The position numbers were made by a program, and so were the translations under genes. The notes beneath the pieces are model-generated. The model saw nothing but the letters and a program-made list of their open reading frames with translations. It was not told the origin of the DNA and did not search any database. From Methanobrevibacter_A acididurans (GTDB lineage: Archaea; Methanobacteriota; Methanobacteria; Methanobacteriales; Methanobacteriaceae), in contig NZ_CP166991.1 in assembly GCF_046197875.1 (NCBI RefSeq), positions 806,001 to 870,000 of the forward strand: a stretch of 64,000 bases of DNA. The letters run 5' to 3'. Of the stretch, positions 9,005 to 18,112 are shown piece by piece (position 1 is the stretch's first letter; every line of letters starts with the position of its first letter).

Positions 9005-10561
9005 ATGCTTTACAATGATTTAAAATTTTCAATTCTAAAATCAGCAGTAACCGGCCAATTAGTTAAACAAAACAAAAACGATACACCTGCCGAAAAATTA
9101 ATTGAAGAAATTTTAGAAAAAAAGAAAAAATTAATTCATGATAAAATTATAAAAACAGATTCCACCCAATCTTATATTTATAAAAGAAACAATTCTTATT
9201 ATGAATCAATAAATGGGATAAAAACACGAAATATTGAAGATATTTTACCATTTAAAATACCAGAAAGTTGGTATTGGGTTAGATTAGGAACTATTGTTCA
9301 AGATTATTACCGAATGAGAAAATCTATAAGTAAAAATGGTAGAAAAAATCAATTAAATAATTATCCATATTATGGACCTAATGGTGTTATTGATTATTTA
9401 ACTGATTATATTTATGATGATGATTTTCTTTTAGTTGCAGAAGATAGTAATGTTTTTGAAACAGAAAAAAATTATGCTTTCACAGTTAACGGACGATTTA
9501 CGGCTAATAAACATGTACATGTTTTAGATTTTAAACCAGCATTAAACAGATACTTAATGTATTATTTAAATGCAGTTAATTTAAGATTATGTGGATTTAT
9601 AAGTGGATCTAATGTTCCAAAATTAAATAAATCTAATCTTTATGAAATATTCGTCCCATTACCTCCAATAGAAGAACAATACCGTATTGTGAAAAAATTA
9701 GATAGTTTAGGAAATGATTTAAAAAATTATCAATATTATCAAAAAAAATTAGATAATTTAAATGAAAATATTTTTAATGAAATGAGATACTCCCTATTAA
9801 CTACCGGATTAAGTGGTAAATTAACAAAACAGAACCATGAGGATAAATCTGCTATCCAACTCTTAGAAGATATTAGAGAAGTTAAAAATAAGTTAATTAA
9901 AGATAAAAAAATTAAACCTATGGATAAGGAATCTTTAATTGTTCGTATAGATGATCATTACTATGAAAAAGTAAGTCAAAAAGAGGAGTACTTATTAGAT
10001 AATTTCCTACCTTTATCAATACCAAGTAATTGGTGTTGGACTAGATTATACAATTATGTAGATATTCGTTATGGTGCTCATAAATCACCAAAATATGTTA
10101 ATAAAGGTTACCCTTACATTACAAGTCAGAATTTAAAAGAGGATCATATTGATTTTAATGATATTAAATATATTACAGAAAAAGATTATGAAAAAGTAAG
10201 TAAAAACCTTAAAATTGAAAAAAATAATATACTATTTGCAAACATGGGAAACATTGGAAACCCCCAATTATTAAAAGAAGATATGGATATAGGAATGAGA
10301 AACATAATACTATTCAAACCATACCTACCTAACCAAAATATGGAATTCTTATACTACATTCTAAAATTAGCAGAATCAAATATTAGAAATTATACAAAAT
10401 CAATAAATAAATCCTATTTTGGTGTTAACTTTATTAAAGAATATTTAATACCAATACCACCAGTAGAAGAACAAGAAAGAATTGTGAAGCTTTTAAAAAA
10501 TTATGAAAAAAAATTTAAAAATAATAATTTAAATAATAATCTTAAAAAAATAATAATGTAA
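9005..10561 (+). CDS. hsdS: Type I restriction-modification specificity subunit HsdS, 518 aa
   Basis: This is the DNA-recognition subunit, with two target-recognition domains (about 80-225 and 335-495). Each ends in the hallmark spacer start PLPPIEEQYRIVKKL (218-232) or PIPPVEEQERIVKLL (483-497). The helical conserved regions form an internal repeat: KSAVTGQLVKQNKNDTPAEK (12-31) parallels TTGLSGKLTKQNHEDKSAIQ (266-285). The two TRDs differ, so the target should be bipartite and asymmetric. A good AAAGGGATAG site precedes the ATG. It is the last gene of the hsdM-hsdS pair and runs convergently into nadX, 25 nt away. Confidence 0.92.
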   Translation: MLYNDLKFSILKSAVTGQLVKQNKNDTPAEKLIEEILEKKKKLIHDKIIKTDSTQSYIYKRNNSYYESINGIKTRNIEDILPFKIPESWYWVRLGTIVQDYYRMRKSISKNGRKNQLNNYPYYGPNGVIDYLTDYIYDDDFLLVAEDSNVFETEKNYAFTVNGRFTANKHVHVLDFKPALNRYLMYYLNAVNLRLCGFISGSNVPKLNKSNLYEIFVPLPPIEEQYRIVKKLDSLGNDLKNYQYYQKKLDNLNENIFNEMRYSLLTTGLSGKLTKQNHEDKSAIQLLEDIREVKNKLIKDKKIKPMDKESLIVRIDDHYYEKVSQKEEYLLDNFLPLSIPSNWCWTRLYNYVDIRYGAHKSPKYVNKGYPYITSQNLKEDHIDFNDIKYITEKDYEKVSKNLKIEKNNILFANMGNIGNPQLLKEDMDIGMRNIILFKPYLPNQNMEFLYYILKLAESNIRNYTKSINKSYFGVNFIKEYLIPIPPVEEQERIVKLLKNYEKKFKNNNLNNNLKKIIM

Positions 10562-10586
10562 AGAAAGTTTAAAAAAAAAGTTTCAC

Positions 10587-11345
10587 TTAAGTTCCAACAT
10601 GAAATTGTTTATTTAAACTTTTTAATTTTTTAATAGCAGATAAAGCAGCAAGTTCACTAGTTTTAGGGTTAGCTTTAATTGGTTGATTACATGTAATAGT
10701 TTTAAATTCACCAAAGCTACCAATAGCATGAACTTCATGAATATTTCGATCCACACTAGGATCAACAATTACTTCAACATCAATATCTCTTTTACATGAT
10801 AAACTAAGTGTAGCAGCCACATTCATATTTTTAGGATACTTAACTACCGCTTCAGAAGCTTTACCTTTAAATAATGTTTCACATTTATCAGTTTCTATCC
10901 CTAAAGATTTAGGTGACTTACGAGTAGTTAAAGTTAAACTAGAAATCTCACCAATACAAGCAGCTTTTAAACCATCAACACCAATCACAGCACCAGATGG
11001 AGCATAAATATTAGTATGATTATTTTTACTAGTTTGAATCAATTCTTTTCTAAACTTTTCGTCCATTAATGCACCAATACTCATATTCATAAGATTGGCA
11101 TGTTTAACAATTTCTACACCATATTGTTTAAGAAATTCTTGAGATGCTGCTTCTAATACTAAATCAACATCATTTAACATTTCAGATAAGTTTTCACACA
11201 AAATACCATTAGTTTTTTCAGTTAACTCTTCAGCTTTTTCAGTGTCCTTATCAAAGAAATATTTAAACTCAATATTGTCTTTAGGTTGAATGTGATCTAT
11301 TATGATATTAGCTATAGCTCCACATCCAATTACTCCAACTTTCAT
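10587..11345 (-). CDS. nadX: L-aspartate dehydrogenase (NAD biosynthesis), 252 aa
   Basis: The N-terminal Rossmann motif MKVGVIGCGAIANIIIDHI and the signature SGAVIGVDGLKAA (about 130-142) identify the NadX/aspartate dehydrogenase family, at its typical length. The enzyme oxidises L-aspartate to iminoaspartate for quinolinate synthesis and replaces NadB in many archaea. nadA and nadC are not in the window. It is cytosolic. A GGGAT site precedes the ATG. It is transcribed alone, convergent with hsdS. Confidence 0.9.
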   Translation of the reverse strand: MKVGVIGCGAIANIIIDHIQPKDNIEFKYFFDKDTEKAEELTEKTNGILCENLSEMLNDVDLVLEAASQEFLKQYGVEIVKHANLMNMSIGALMDEKFRKELIQTSKNNHTNIYAPSGAVIGVDGLKAACIGEISSLTLTTRKSPKSLGIETDKCETLFKGKASEAVVKYPKNMNVAATLSLSCKRDIDVEVIVDPSVDRNIHEVHAIGSFGEFKTITCNQPIKANPKTSELAALSAIKKLKSLNKQFHVGT

Positions 11346-11658
11346 ATTTAATCCCGCTTTAATCTTGTTTTTAATTTTAATAAAGAAATTGTAATATGTA
11401 TTTATAATGGTTAAGGTGTTAATTTTTATAATATTTGAAAAAAATAGTTTTTTTCTAAAATTTTTTTATAAAAGAAAATAGTTAAAGTTAGAAAAAAGTT
11501 TTTTTAGTAATAAAATTTTTTTCTATTTTTTAATAAAATAAGAGGTGACTTATTTTGAAATTTAAAGTTTTTATATAAAGGTATGATTTTTTTATAAAGG
11601 ATAAAATTTCTTTCTAACTAATAACTTTTATTTTCTTTTAATCATGAAAAATTTTTTA
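11346..11658. other. Intergenic between fno and nadX
   Basis: These 313 bases hold no gene that I can support. They are runs of A and T plus the likely promoter region of nadX (TATA-like stretches near 11390-11410 on the minus strand). Confidence 0.45.
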
Positions 11659-12342
11659 TTATTCATCAAGTTTTGGTATTCCTGTTATACGTATTCCACC
11701 GAATTGGGATTTGTATTTAATGTTTAATCCAATAAGTAATGGTGTTATTGTTTCAATTAAATGTGCTTTTTCAAGTTTACCAACATCAATTACTCTTACT
11801 CCAGGTAATTTGTTAATGATTTCTTTTGCAGCGGCTTTAGCTTCTTTATCATCACCAGCCATTAAACAATCACAGTCAATATCATTAGGGATGTTTAATA
11901 ATAGGCTGTTACTTATATTGTTAAATGCTGCGATAACTTTAACATCACATCCAGCAAGAATGTGTGCAGTTCTTTCTGCTGCAGATCCTTCATATACATC
12001 AAGAATACAGGATGCTTTACCACCAATTGCTGCTTCTAAAGGTGCTGTAGCATCAATTAAGATTTTACCTTCAACGAATGGTTTAATAGTTTTTAAGGTT
12101 GCGGTTTGAGCTACTAATGGTACAGTAAGTATAAGGATGTCTCCTGCTTTTGCTGCATCTTCATTAGCCATACCAGTCATATCAGCAATATCATAATCTT
12201 TTAATTCTTCTTTAGTTTCTTTAACAATCTTTAAAGCTTTATCTTCTTTACGAGAACCAACAATAACAGGTTCACCAGCAATAGCTAATCTCTTAGCAAT
12301 ACCTAATCCTTGAGGACCAGTTCCTCCAATTACACTAATCAT
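11659..12342 (-). CDS. fno: Coenzyme F420-dependent NADP oxidoreductase (Fno/NpdG), 227 aa
   Basis: The N terminus MISVIGGTGPQGLGIAKRLA is the NADP-binding GGTGPQG loop of F420H2:NADP+ oxidoreductase, followed by GSRKEDKA, which recognises the NADP phosphate. The C-terminal region binds F420. It transfers hydride between F420H2 and NADP+, supplying NADPH for biosynthesis in methanogens. Length matches archaeal Fno. AGGAG lies about 10 nt before the ATG. It is monocistronic in this context. It is the clearest marker of a methanogen in the window. Confidence 0.93.
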   Translation of the reverse strand: MISVIGGTGPQGLGIAKRLAIAGEPVIVGSRKEDKALKIVKETKEELKDYDIADMTGMANEDAAKAGDILILTVPLVAQTATLKTIKPFVEGKILIDATAPLEAAIGGKASCILDVYEGSAAERTAHILAGCDVKVIAAFNNISNSLLLNIPNDIDCDCLMAGDDKEAKAAAKEIINKLPGVRVIDVGKLEKAHLIETITPLLIGLNIKYKSQFGGIRITGIPKLDE

Positions 12343-12600
12343 AGAAATTTTTCTCCTTTACATTTATGAAATTTGATATTATTATATATTTTATTATATT
12401 TAAAAAGGGGGTATTAATAAATTATGTTTTTTATTAAATATTTTTTAGGGTTTTTTTGAAAAATTCAATTTAGTATAAAAAGAAAATTTGGAGAAAAAAA
12501 TTGATTTTATTAAAAAATTATTGTGGAAAGAATTTATTTTTCTCCAAATAAAATTCTATTTATTCCTTTTTATTAACTAATTTTTTTGGTATTGATTTGT

Positions 12601-12909
12601 TTATTTTTTAGGGTAGAATCCAGATGGATTTTCGGATAAATTAATCATTATATTTTTCATTTGAGTATAATGATCTAAGATAACTTTATGGGTTTCACGA
12701 CCAATACCAGATTGTTTCCAACCTCCAAATGGTGCACCAGCAGGTATTGCTACTATTAAATGGGAGGGAGTTGATCCATAATTAGGTTTCATTAAGTTAC
12801 AGGTTTTTTCTCCTCTTTGTTCTGTTTTGTATCCTCTTGTTATGTATTCATCAATTAATTCTTCATATTGAACATCATTTTCTGTTTTTCTTATTCTTGT
12901 TGTTTCCAT
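12601..12909 (-). pseudogene. Chimeric small ORF ending in the C-terminal tail of an aldehyde dehydrogenase, 102 aa
   Basis: Residues from about 58 on (GAPFGGWKQSGIGRETHKVI, then LDHYTQMKNIM) are an unmistakable aldehyde dehydrogenase C terminus, the segment that closes the oligomerisation arm. The catalytic Cys and NAD-binding domain are absent. The first about 55 residues (DVQYEELIDEYITRGYKTEQ) do not look like aldehyde dehydrogenase. From memory they resemble the soluble N terminus of small archaeal membrane proteins. The frame is continuous and has a proper GGAG site and ATG, so it may be expressed, but it cannot be an active dehydrogenase. It is most likely a fusion left by a deletion that removed most of an aldehyde dehydrogenase gene. 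Its promoter region contains paired operator-like palindromes. Confidence 0.65.
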
Positions 12910-12968
12910 ATTTTTATCTCCATGATTTTTATTATCAAATGTTATTTTTTTTATTAAAAAAAATATAT

Positions 12969-13027
12969 ACTAACACTTGTTAGTTTTTATTTTGTAATAA
13001 ATACTATATAAAGCTAACGATTGTTAG
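12969..13027. promoter_or_regulatory. Two operator-like inverted repeats, CTAAC-N4-GTTAG, around a TATA box
   Basis: Between the divergent genes 12909(-) and 13089(+), two copies of the same palindrome occur. CTAACACTTGTTAG is at 12970-12983 (extended arms ACTAACA/TGTTAGT, 12969-12984) and CTAACGATTGTTAG is at 13014-13027. A TATA-like ACTATATAAA (about 13003-13012) abuts the second copy, and the first lies by a TATATAT stretch suited to the minus-strand gene. The spacing of 44 bp and identical half-sites suggest a dimeric repressor of TetR or similar type controlling both directions. The regulator gene is not in the window. Confidence 0.6.
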
Positions 13028-13088
13028 TAAAAATTTTTAGAAAAAAACCATTAAAACTAAATAAGATAAAAAAAAGAAAAAATAAACT

Positions 13089-13391
13089 ATGAAAGAAAAA
13101 AACCAAACACCAACACCAAAAAAAGAAAAAACAATAATAGGACTAAACTACCTAATAACAATAATTTCATTACTAATACTATTCTCAATAATACCAATAT
13201 CACAAATCATAATAGGCAACAACACACAACCAATACCACTAAGCCTAATAACAATAACACTAAGCTTACTACTAAGTTACTACATCATAATAACCTATCC
13301 AAAACATGAAAACAGCGGAATAATAATATTACTCCTAAACATACTACTATTTGGATTAATATTCTTACACGTAAACATAAACATAGGATAA
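13089..13391 (+). CDS. Small hypothetical membrane protein, 100 aa
   Basis: A short Lys-rich N terminus is followed by three hydrophobic segments (about residues 18-40, 47-68 and 76-97), composed mostly of Ile/Leu. I do not recognise a family. The start lacks a clear ribosome-binding site, and codon use leans to A and C. Support comes from the continuous membrane-protein pattern and from the palindromic operators and TATA box just upstream, which would place it under the same control as the divergent aldehyde-dehydrogenase remnant. Confidence 0.55.
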   Translation: MKEKNQTPTPKKEKTIIGLNYLITIISLLILFSIIPISQIIIGNNTQPIPLSLITITLSLLLSYYIIITYPKHENSGIIILLLNILLFGLIFLHVNINIG

Positions 13392-13431
13392 AAAAAATAA
13401 AAATAAAAATTAGGATTAAATATAAAAAAAT

Positions 13432-14220
13432 TTAATCCTCAACATTCTCCTTTTTCAAATTTAATTTCAAAAACAATTGACAATGATCAGATAAGTTAAA
13501 ATCCTTAATCTCACAATCAACAACAGAATCCATTAAACCATCATTAACAAAGAAATAATCAAGACGTAAACCCCCACCTAAATTAGGATTATTACGAGTT
13601 CTCCAAGACATCCAAGAAAACTTTTCCTCCTCAGGATATAATTCACGAAAAGCATCTTTAAAACCACTCTTGAGGAAACAATCAATCATCTTACGTTCTT
13701 CAGGTAAAAATCCAGCACTTTTAAACTCTTTAAAATAAAGATCTCTTTTATCATGAGCGATGTTAAAATCACCACAAAGAATCACATTCTTACCTTCATC
13801 ATGCAAATCTTTAACATAATTAAATAATTTATAAACAAAATCATGCTTATGCTGTAACCTTAACTTATTACTCCCACTTGGAATATAAGCATTTATAAGA
13901 GTAAAATCAGGGAAATCAAAACGTAACAAACGACCCTCAATATCCTCCTCAATATTTAAACCAGACTGAATACTTAAAGGTTTAACTTTACTATAAATAG
14001 CAACACCACATAAAACAGGATTAGGATTACTATAAAAAACATTCATATAACCAGGAATATTAATTAAATCTTCAGGTAAATTATCTAAACATGTTCTAGT
14101 TTCTTGAATACAAATTATATCAGGATTTTCACCACTCACAACATCAAGAAAACCTTTACGTTTAGCACTTTTAATTCCATTAAGATTACAACTCATAATT
14201 TTAAAATCAAAATCAATCAA
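13432..14220 (-). CDS. xth: Exodeoxyribonuclease III / AP endonuclease (XthA family), 262 aa
   Basis: This is an endonuclease/exonuclease/phosphatase-fold enzyme: MSCNLNGIKSA (metal-binding Asn), PDIICIQETR (metal-ligand Glu), NAYIPSG, CGDFNIAH and the C-terminal LRLDYFFVND plus LSDHCQLFL. It acts in base excision repair at abasic sites and as a 3'-5' exonuclease. The start is uncertain: TTG at 14220 lies behind AAGGTGA, ATT at 14217 is also well spaced, and the first ATG (14196) is too far from that site. A second paralogue is at 24295-25053. Confidence 0.92.
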   Translation of the reverse strand: MIDFDFKIMSCNLNGIKSAKRKGFLDVVSGENPDIICIQETRTCLDNLPEDLINIPGYMNVFYSNPNPVLCGVAIYSKVKPLSIQSGLNIEEDIEGRLLRFDFPDFTLINAYIPSGSNKLRLQHKHDFVYKLFNYVKDLHDEGKNVILCGDFNIAHDKRDLYFKEFKSAGFLPEERKMIDCFLKSGFKDAFRELYPEEEKFSWMSWRTRNNPNLGGGLRLDYFFVNDGLMDSVVDCEIKDFNLSDHCQLFLKLNLKKENVED

Positions 14221-14467
14221 AAAAAATCACCTTATTCCAAACTTTTTTTTATAAATAGAAAAAATTTAAATTATTTTTAACATATAACTTTTGAATAAAT
14301 ATTATATTATAATTCATTTCTTTTAATAATTTCGAAAATAAATTACTAAAATAATTAAAAAATTAAATAACAAAATATTTAACCTATAAACAATATAAGA
14401 ACATACAATTTAATAAAATAAACAATGGATGCCATTATATAAAAAAAGTAAAGGATGTAAGTATAAA

Positions 14468-14779
14468 ATGAAATGTCCAAAATGTCAAACCATAAATGAT
14501 TTTGAATCAGTTTACTGTTACAAATGTGGGACAAAATTAAAAGGAGAAAAAAAACAAACACACCATTTTCAATACTTCTTATTAACTATATTCGCAATAT
14601 TAAACATTGGTTTACTTCTTGTATACTGCATATCTGAAGTATTATACATCAATACACTTGCAAGTAGAATAAATCAAAGAAAACATTATATAAAGAATTT
14701 TAGAATAAATTTATATCATCAATTACAAGATTTTATTAAAACAATTAACAAAAATTTAACTATTTTTAAAAAATTTTAG
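14468..14779 (+). CDS. Small zinc-ribbon membrane protein, 103 aa
   Basis: From ATG 14468 the product begins MKCPKCQTINDFESVYCYKCGTKL, a CxxC...CxxC zinc ribbon. A single transmembrane segment follows (about residues 35-58), then a basic tail. The frame runs further upstream to an ATG at 14429, but the zinc-ribbon start fits the GGATG site at about 14453 and matches the other zinc-ribbon/membrane proteins in the window. Function is unknown. Confidence 0.6.
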   Translation: MKCPKCQTINDFESVYCYKCGTKLKGEKKQTHHFQYFLLTIFAILNIGLLLVYCISEVLYINTLASRINQRKHYIKNFRINLYHQLQDFIKTINKNLTIFKKF

Positions 14780-14789
14780 AAATTAAAAC

Positions 14790-14939
14790 ATGGAAATAAT
14801 TATTATGTCCAATAATAAGGAAAATAAGGATTTAATAAAAAAAGAAGATAAATTAAAGAATAATAAAAAAGTTAAAAAGAAAACTAACCTTATACAAACT
14901 GTAGATTATATTTTCAACTATGAAAATGACAATATTTAA
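14790..14939 (+). CDS. Possible small Lys/Asn-rich peptide, 49 aa
   Basis: An open frame follows the zinc-ribbon gene by 10 nt. A second ATG at 14805 would give 44 residues (MSNNKENKDLIKKEDKLKNN and on). It is highly charged with no membrane segment and no recognisable domain. Only a weak ribosome-binding site is visible, so it may be a chance frame in A-rich DNA or the second gene of a two-gene operon. Confidence 0.3.
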   Translation: MEIIIMSNNKENKDLIKKEDKLKNNKKVKKKTNLIQTVDYIFNYENDNI

Positions 14940-15007
14940 TCTAAAATTTTACTAATTTTCAACAAAAAAATGGATAAATAAAAATTTTATTAAAAATTTT
15001 ATTTTTA

Positions 15008-16153
15008 TCACATTTCACTTTCAACAATATCTTCACTATGTATTGGAGGATACCATTTTTCAGCCATAAATGTTGGTAATACAGCACTTAAAACTAATAC
15101 TCCAGTTAAAACACTATAAGTAGTTTGATTAATTAATCCAGAATTAAGACCAAATAAAGCTGCTACTAAACCAAATGTTAAACCAGTACTCATCATCAAA
15201 GTAACATAAGTATAATTAGATTTAAGGAAATATCTACTAACATAATAAACACCTACATACTTACTTAATTGACGTAGAGCAAACATCACAATGAAAATTC
15301 CAAAAGAGGATAAAATCAAAGGTATAGAAACTTTCATACCACCCATTATAAAAAATATAGGAGTTAATATAGCAAATGCAACTGTTTTAAATCTTGATTT
15401 AACATTTAAATCTCCACGGTTTTCTTTAAAGTATCTAGATAAGATCACATCTAAAACAAAAGAAGGTAATATAGCTTGACCTCCACCTAAACTAGCAAAG
15501 AATATGAATATCAACAATAGTAAGAAAATATATTTGATTTCAATTTCAGCTAATTTATTTTTAAGTTTAACATTATTAAATATATAATCTGAAAGGTAAT
15601 AAGATAATACAAGTACAACAATTGAAACTACATAAAATATTACAGTATATATGTCAAATTTGACAAACAAAACACTTAATGCTACAGCAGTACACATATC
15701 TGTGATGAAAGTTGCAACCATAATAAGTTTACCAATTTTCTCACTAAATAATCCTTTTTCTGCTAAAACACTATACACTACAGCTATACTTGTTTCAGAT
15801 AATGCTGTAGCTGTAAGTAAACTTGGATTTAAACCCCAACCTATAATATTATATGTTAAAACAAATATAACAGCAAAAGGTATTAAAAACGATAAGAATC
15901 CTATAGTAAAACTTTCTTTAAAATTCTCTTTCAACATATTTACATCTATTTCTACACCTGCAAGGAAAGTTAAAAGTATACCTCCAAAACTTGCAAGGTA
16001 TAACATCCATGATTCCGCATGAAAGAAACCTAAGTTTCCAACGATTACTCCAAGTAAAATTTCAATAACTGTAACTGATATTCCAGCACGTATTGAGATT
16101 AAACTAGCTAGTAATATTAATATTCCTAAAATTAAAGGAAATATATCAGCCAT
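15008..16153 (-). CDS. Kef-type cation:proton antiporter (CPA2 family), 381 aa
   Basis: This is an integral membrane protein of about 11-12 segments with CPA2 features: LTFLAGVEIDVNMLKENFK, LSETSIAVVYSVL and FITDMCTAVALSVLFV (the acidic ion-binding region). The soluble RCK/TrkA-N domain found in Kef proteins is absent, so this is a membrane-only antiporter. It probably exchanges Na+ or K+ for H+ at the cytoplasmic membrane. GGAGG precedes the ATG. A hairpin-like palindrome lies 50 nt upstream (16203-16236). Confidence 0.88.
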   Translation of the reverse strand: MADIFPLILGILILLASLISIRAGISVTVIEILLGVIVGNLGFFHAESWMLYLASFGGILLTFLAGVEIDVNMLKENFKESFTIGFLSFLIPFAVIFVLTYNIIGWGLNPSLLTATALSETSIAVVYSVLAEKGLFSEKIGKLIMVATFITDMCTAVALSVLFVKFDIYTVIFYVVSIVVLVLSYYLSDYIFNNVKLKNKLAEIEIKYIFLLLLIFIFFASLGGGQAILPSFVLDVILSRYFKENRGDLNVKSRFKTVAFAILTPIFFIMGGMKVSIPLILSSFGIFIVMFALRQLSKYVGVYYVSRYFLKSNYTYVTLMMSTGLTFGLVAALFGLNSGLINQTTYSVLTGVLVLSAVLPTFMAEKWYPPIHSEDIVESEM

Positions 16154-16202
16154 TATTAATGGGCCTCCATTTTTTTTGATTATTTTTATTAAATTAAAAA
16201 AA

Positions 16203-16236
16203 TTTCACTAATCTAACAGATCTTTAGATTGTGAAA
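16203..16236. promoter_or_regulatory. Imperfect palindrome upstream of the antiporter gene
   Basis: TTTCAC(T)AATCT at 16203-16214 is mirrored by AGATTGTGAAA at 16226-16236 around an 11-nt loop. It lies about 50 nt upstream of the antiporter ATG, where an archaeal transcription start or operator would be expected. It could be an operator or an RNA hairpin; sequence alone cannot decide. Confidence 0.4.
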
Positions 16237-16647
16237 TATAGGGTGTTTTTATGGTGAAAAAATGTAAAAAGGAAGGGAGGGTAAAATAAAAATATTTCTT
16301 AAATTTTATTTTATTTAGTATAAGTTAAAAAAAATTTTAGTTTTAATTAAGCTTTTTCGTTTATATAATCTATATTTTATTTATTTAGATTGTTTTTAAT
16401 TATTAAAACCATATCCTTTATTTTTTTATAAATTAAATTTTTTATATTCTACCTTAAAAAATATTTTTAGTTATATTAAAAAGAATTTATAGAACATTAA
16501 TTCTAATTTTAAAAAATTTTTTAGTCCTTTTTAGGAGTGAGGTTATAAAAAAAGAAACTAAATAGTAAAAACTTTTTATTTTTTAGAATAAATTACTCTT
16601 TACCTTCTTTTTAAAAAGTTATGGTTTAATAATTTTTCTTATTTTTA
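16237..16647. other. Intergenic between antiporter promoter and IS element
   Basis: AT-rich sequence without a supported gene. It contains one purine-rich run (GGAAGGGAGGG at about 16272) that resembles a Shine-Dalgarno site but opens no frame of useful length. TATTTTTA at 16640-16647 is the left target duplication of the adjacent IS. Confidence 0.45.
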
Positions 16648-17853
16648 GGTTTTGTAGAAACCCTTTATTTTTTTTCTAATTTTTTTTCAATTGAAATTGT
16701 ACCTTGATGTTTTTGTTTTTTCGATTTCTTTTAATTTAGTTTTAAGAAGTTTTAAGAAGGTTTCAAGTCTTTACACTTGAAATAGTACCTATGATATTTA
16801 AAATAAGTAAAGAATAAGTATTAATATTAAAATGGAGAATAAATATTAATATGACAAATAAAAACATCCATTCTCCAAGTAATTATTTGTTTTCTAAGCA
16901 ATTAAATCTTTCGGATTTTAACTTTGAAAAACCTGCAAAAAATTTTATAAAAAGACATTTAAAAAATCATAATGAAGATTTAACAAATAATCAACTGTTA
17001 AAATTCATTGAAACCACATTTAACTATGCAAAAATAAGTTTAAATACTTATTCTAATTATTTTAGCAATCATTTATACACACAACCAGTTTTATTCACTA
17101 TTTTAGCACTTAAAATTTATACAAAAAGCACATATCGTGAATATAACTCAATTTTTACAATTATCTGACCAAATAATTAAATATTTACGAATAAAAAAGG
17201 TCCCACACTACACCACAATCCAAAAATTTTTCCAAAAACTACCATCTGGTACTTTAAGAAAAATCAACCAATTAATATTATCTCAACATGATATAAGTGG
17301 AGAAATAATAGCCCTTGATGGATCATGGATTCACCAACGATTATGCTGACAAATATTATGCAATAATACGAGCCAAAGAAACGAAAAAAGCTATGTTAAA
17401 AACCATATCGCAATAGACATAAAAACTCGTTTAATCCTCAATTATGCAACTCAAAGAGGACCTAGAAGCGACACCAAGTTCGCAATCAATTCCATAAGAC
17501 AAAACAAAAAAAATATCACCCATCATTAACATATTAGCAGACAGAGCATACGACACAGAACCCATAAGAAAATGTATAAACGAATACACTGGAGCTTTCA
17601 ACCATAATACCAATTAAAACCAGGAGCCAAAAAAGGACATTACAGACTTAACAGCATATCCATCTTCAGACCCAAAATATACAGTCTAAGAAGCAATGTA
17701 GAAGGAGTATTCAGCGTAATCAAAAGACTATTTAACGGAACAAACCGAAGCCGAACACTAAAACTATCAAACAAAGAAACAAAACTCAAAAACCTAATCT
17801 ACAACATCCACAGATCAACACAACTACCAAAAAAATAGGGTTTCTACAAAGCC
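16648..17853 (+). mobile_element. ISM1-like insertion sequence, copy 1 (1206 bp, 8-bp target duplication)
   Basis: The ends are inverted repeats beginning GGTTTTGTAGAAACCC (left) and GGCTTTGTAGAAACCC (right, reversed). They are bounded by perfect 8-bp direct repeats TATTTTTA at 16640-16647 and 17854-17861. A near-relative lies at 34252-35449. About 200 nt of non-coding left end precede a DDE transposase gene, which is broken. The 8-bp duplication and size are consistent with what I recall for ISM1 of Methanobrevibacter; the family name is inference. Confidence 0.88.
16851..17838 (+). pseudogene. Transposase of ISM1-like element, multiply frameshifted
   Basis: Fragments in different frames align along the transposase of the copy at 34455. 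The first runs from 16851 (HSPSNYLFSKQLNLSDFNFE) to about 17140, the next covers FLQLSDQIIKYLRIKKVPHY to GEIIALDGSW, and later pieces hold KSYVKNHIAI and LKLSNKETKLKN-like sequence ending at TAG 17836-17838. One shift near 17140 and an extra T near 17328 (GGATCATGG versus GGATCAGG) are clear; more lie downstream. The element cannot move on its own but keeps intact ends. Confidence 0.85.
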
Positions 17854-18112
17854 TATTTTTATTTATTATTTAATTTTCAAAATATTATTTTTTTAGATAC
17901 AAGAAATTTTTTTAAATTAAATATTTAATTAAAATTCTTTATTGAAAAAACTTAATTTCTTTATTGTTTGAGAGGTAATAAAAAAATGTTTAAATTTTTT
18001 TTACTTATACAAAAAATAAATTTTAAAAATTATTAAGTTTTTCCCAACCTTTAAATTTTTCACATTTTTTTTAAAAAATAGAAGTCATTAGCAAATAAAA
18101 AAAAATGTTAAG

